A stretch of 6,311 nucleotides of DNA from Jatrophihabitans sp. (GTDB lineage: Bacteria; Actinomycetota; Actinomycetes; Mycobacteriales; Jatrophihabitantaceae): positions 1 to 6,311 of the forward strand of contig JAOPVG010000265.1 of NCBI GenBank assembly GCA_025966255.1, read 5' to 3'. This document shows positions 5,034-6,311 of this stretch, piece after piece. The notes below the pieces were generated by a model. It did not search any database. It was given only the letters and a program-made list of their open reading frames with translations, and had not been told where the DNA came from. The stretch's first letter is position 1. Every line of letters starts with the position of its first letter. A program made the translations under genes and the position numbers.

Positions 5034-6311
5034 GTGACCGCCCGGGTGTCCGCGCCGCCGTCCGTAAGCGCCGCGGTCTTCCACGACCCGGCCAGCGTCG
5101 CGGTCATCGGCGCGTCGGACAACACCGACAAGCACGGTGGCCGCCCGTTGTACTACCTGCGCACCCTCGGCTACGCCGGGCGGATCTATCCGGTCAACCC
5201 GGCGCGTGAGACAGTCCAGGGGCTGGCGGCCTACCCCAGCGTCGCCGCGCTGCCCGAGGTGCCCGACGTCGCGGTGATCGCCGTGTCGGGCGCCATGACG
5301 GTCGACGCCGTGCGGCAGTGCGCCGACGCCGGCGTCAAGGGCTGCATGATCATCACGTCGGGCTTCGCCGAGACCACCGACCCGGCCGGCGCGCAGATGC
5401 AGGACGAGATGGTGCGCATCGCCGGTGCGGCCGGGATGCGGCTCGTCGGCCCCAACGCGCAGGGCCTGGCCAACTTCGGCACCGGCACCGTCCTGACCTT
5501 CTCGACGATGGTCATCGAAGCGCCGCCGCAGGACGGCCCGGTGGCCCTGGTCAGCCAGAGCGGTGGGATGTCGGCGATCCCGTACGGGTTGCTGCGCGAC
5601 CGCGGTGTCGGGGTGCGCTACTTCCACGGCACGGGCAACGACAGCGACGTGAGCGTCGCCGAGCTGCTGACCGCAGTGATCGAGGATCCGGCGATCAAGG
5701 TCGTCTGCACGTACTTGGAAGGCATCGCCGACCCGGGTGCCTTCGAGGTCGCGGCCCGCCGGTCGCTGGAACTGGGCGTCCCGATCGTCGCGTTGATGGG
5801 CGGCCGGACATCGGCCGGGGCCCGCGCGGCCGCCTCGCACACCGGCTCGCTGGCCAGTGAGGGCGTCGTCGTCGACGCGTTCCTGGCCCGGCTCGGTGTG
5901 CGCCGCGTGGCGTCGATGACGGAGCTCGTCGAGGCCGTCGACCTCTACCTCGTCGGCGCACAGGTCACCGGCGACCGGGTGGCGATCGTCTCGAACTCCG
6001 GCGGCTCCTGCGTCCTGGCCTCCGACTACGTCAGCGAGAACGGCCTGACGATGGCGGTGTGGGACGCGCGCACCGAGGACGCCGTGCGCGCGGCACTGCC
6101 GACCTTCGCGTCGGCCCGCAACCCCGTCGACATCACCGGCGCGCTGCTCACCGACAGCAAGTTGGTGCGCCGCGCGCTCGACCGCATCGATGTCGACTCC
6201 GGTGCGGACGCCTTCGTGGTGAGCCTGCCGGTGAGCGGGCGCGGGTACGACGTGCCCGGATTCGCCTCGGCGGTGGCCGACTTCGCCGCCCGGGTCGACC
6301 GGCCGGTCGCG
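5034..6311 (+). CDS. NDP-forming acyl-CoA synthetase (acetate--CoA ligase family), 3' end outside the window
   Basis: The frame is open to the window edge, giving 426 residues of a protein usually near 700 when the ATP-grasp part is fused. It should activate a carboxylic acid to its CoA thioester with ATP, via a phosphohistidine, forming ADP. Visible: the CoA-binding fold with VAVIGASD (22-29) and IYPVNP (51-56); GPNAQG (139-144); the phosphate-binding SQSGG (174-178); Y227-L-E229, where the glutamate normally steadies the phosphohistidine; and H269 in SHTGS, the expected phosphorylated histidine; then a second succinyl-CoA-ligase-like domain with SNSGG (320-324) and NPVD (363-366). Members of this superfamily include pimeloyl-CoA synthetase and feruloyl-CoA synthetase FerA, so dicarboxylate or aromatic acid substrates are precedented. 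The start is uncertain: GTG 5034, GTG 5046, or a CTG at 5019 overlapping the previous stop as CTGA; none has a strong Shine-Dalgarno site. Whether the ATP-grasp domain is fused or encoded separately is not visible. Confidence 0.92.
   Translation, partial: MTARVSAPPSVSAAVFHDPASVAVIGASDNTDKHGGRPLYYLRTLGYAGRIYPVNPARETVQGLAAYPSVAALPEVPDVAVIAVSGAMTVDAVRQCADAGVKGCMIITSGFAETTDPAGAQMQDEMVRIAGAAGMRLVGPNAQGLANFGTGTVLTFSTMVIEAPPQDGPVALVSQSGGMSAIPYGLLRDRGVGVRYFHGTGNDSDVSVAELLTAVIEDPAIKVVCTYLEGIADPGAFEVAARRSLELGVPIVALMGGRTSAGARAAASHTGSLASEGVVVDAFLARLGVRRVASMTELVEAVDLYLVGAQVTGDRVAIVSNSGGSCVLASDYVSENGLTMAVWDARTEDAVRAALPTFASARNPVDITGALLTDSKLVRRALDRIDVDSGADAFVVSLPVSGRGYDVPGFASAVADFAARVDRPVA

Noticed and set aside
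4800..5840. Minus-strand open frame (346 codons) across the aldehyde dehydrogenase and acyl-CoA synthetase junction
   Set aside because: Spans two real genes on the other strand and has the same biased composition; no domain seen.

Overview
The window is GC-rich (roughly two thirds G+C by eye, with strong G/C preference at third codon positions), densely packed and rich in GTG starts. It reads as chromosomal DNA of a high-GC bacterium, most likely an actinomycete. That assignment rests on composition and on the kind of catabolic gene set, not on any marker gene.

Layout, left to right: (1) possibly the last 31 codons of an unidentified upstream gene, whose TGA overlaps the next start as ATGA; (2) a complete type I Baeyer-Villiger monooxygenase (BVMO) on the + strand; (3) a TetR-family regulator on the - strand, overlapping the 3' end of the BVMO gene by 25 bp; (4) a 112-bp divergent intergenic region holding an imperfect 21-bp palindrome, the best operator candidate; (5) a tight + strand cluster of a zinc-dependent alcohol dehydrogenase, a succinate-semialdehyde-type aldehyde dehydrogenase and an NDP-forming acyl-CoA synthetase, the last cut off by the right edge of the window. 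Intergenic gaps inside the cluster are 43 bp and about 11 bp. There is no stretch over 300 bases without a gene. I saw no tRNA, rRNA, CRISPR array, insertion sequence or long repeat.

Taken together, the enzymes fit a route that opens a ketone by oxygen insertion and carries the product to a CoA thioester: ketone to ester or lactone (BVMO), then, after hydrolysis by an esterase or lactonase not present here, a hydroxy acid to an oxo acid (alcohol dehydrogenase), to a carboxylate or dicarboxylate (aldehyde dehydrogenase), to an acyl-CoA (acyl-CoA synthetase) ready for beta-oxidation. This is the logic of the known cyclohexanone and cyclopentanone pathways. The substrate is not identifiable from sequence. 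The TetR protein has a C-terminal half resembling acyl-CoA-responsive members of the family, so the pathway's CoA-ester end product is a plausible inducer. That is inference.
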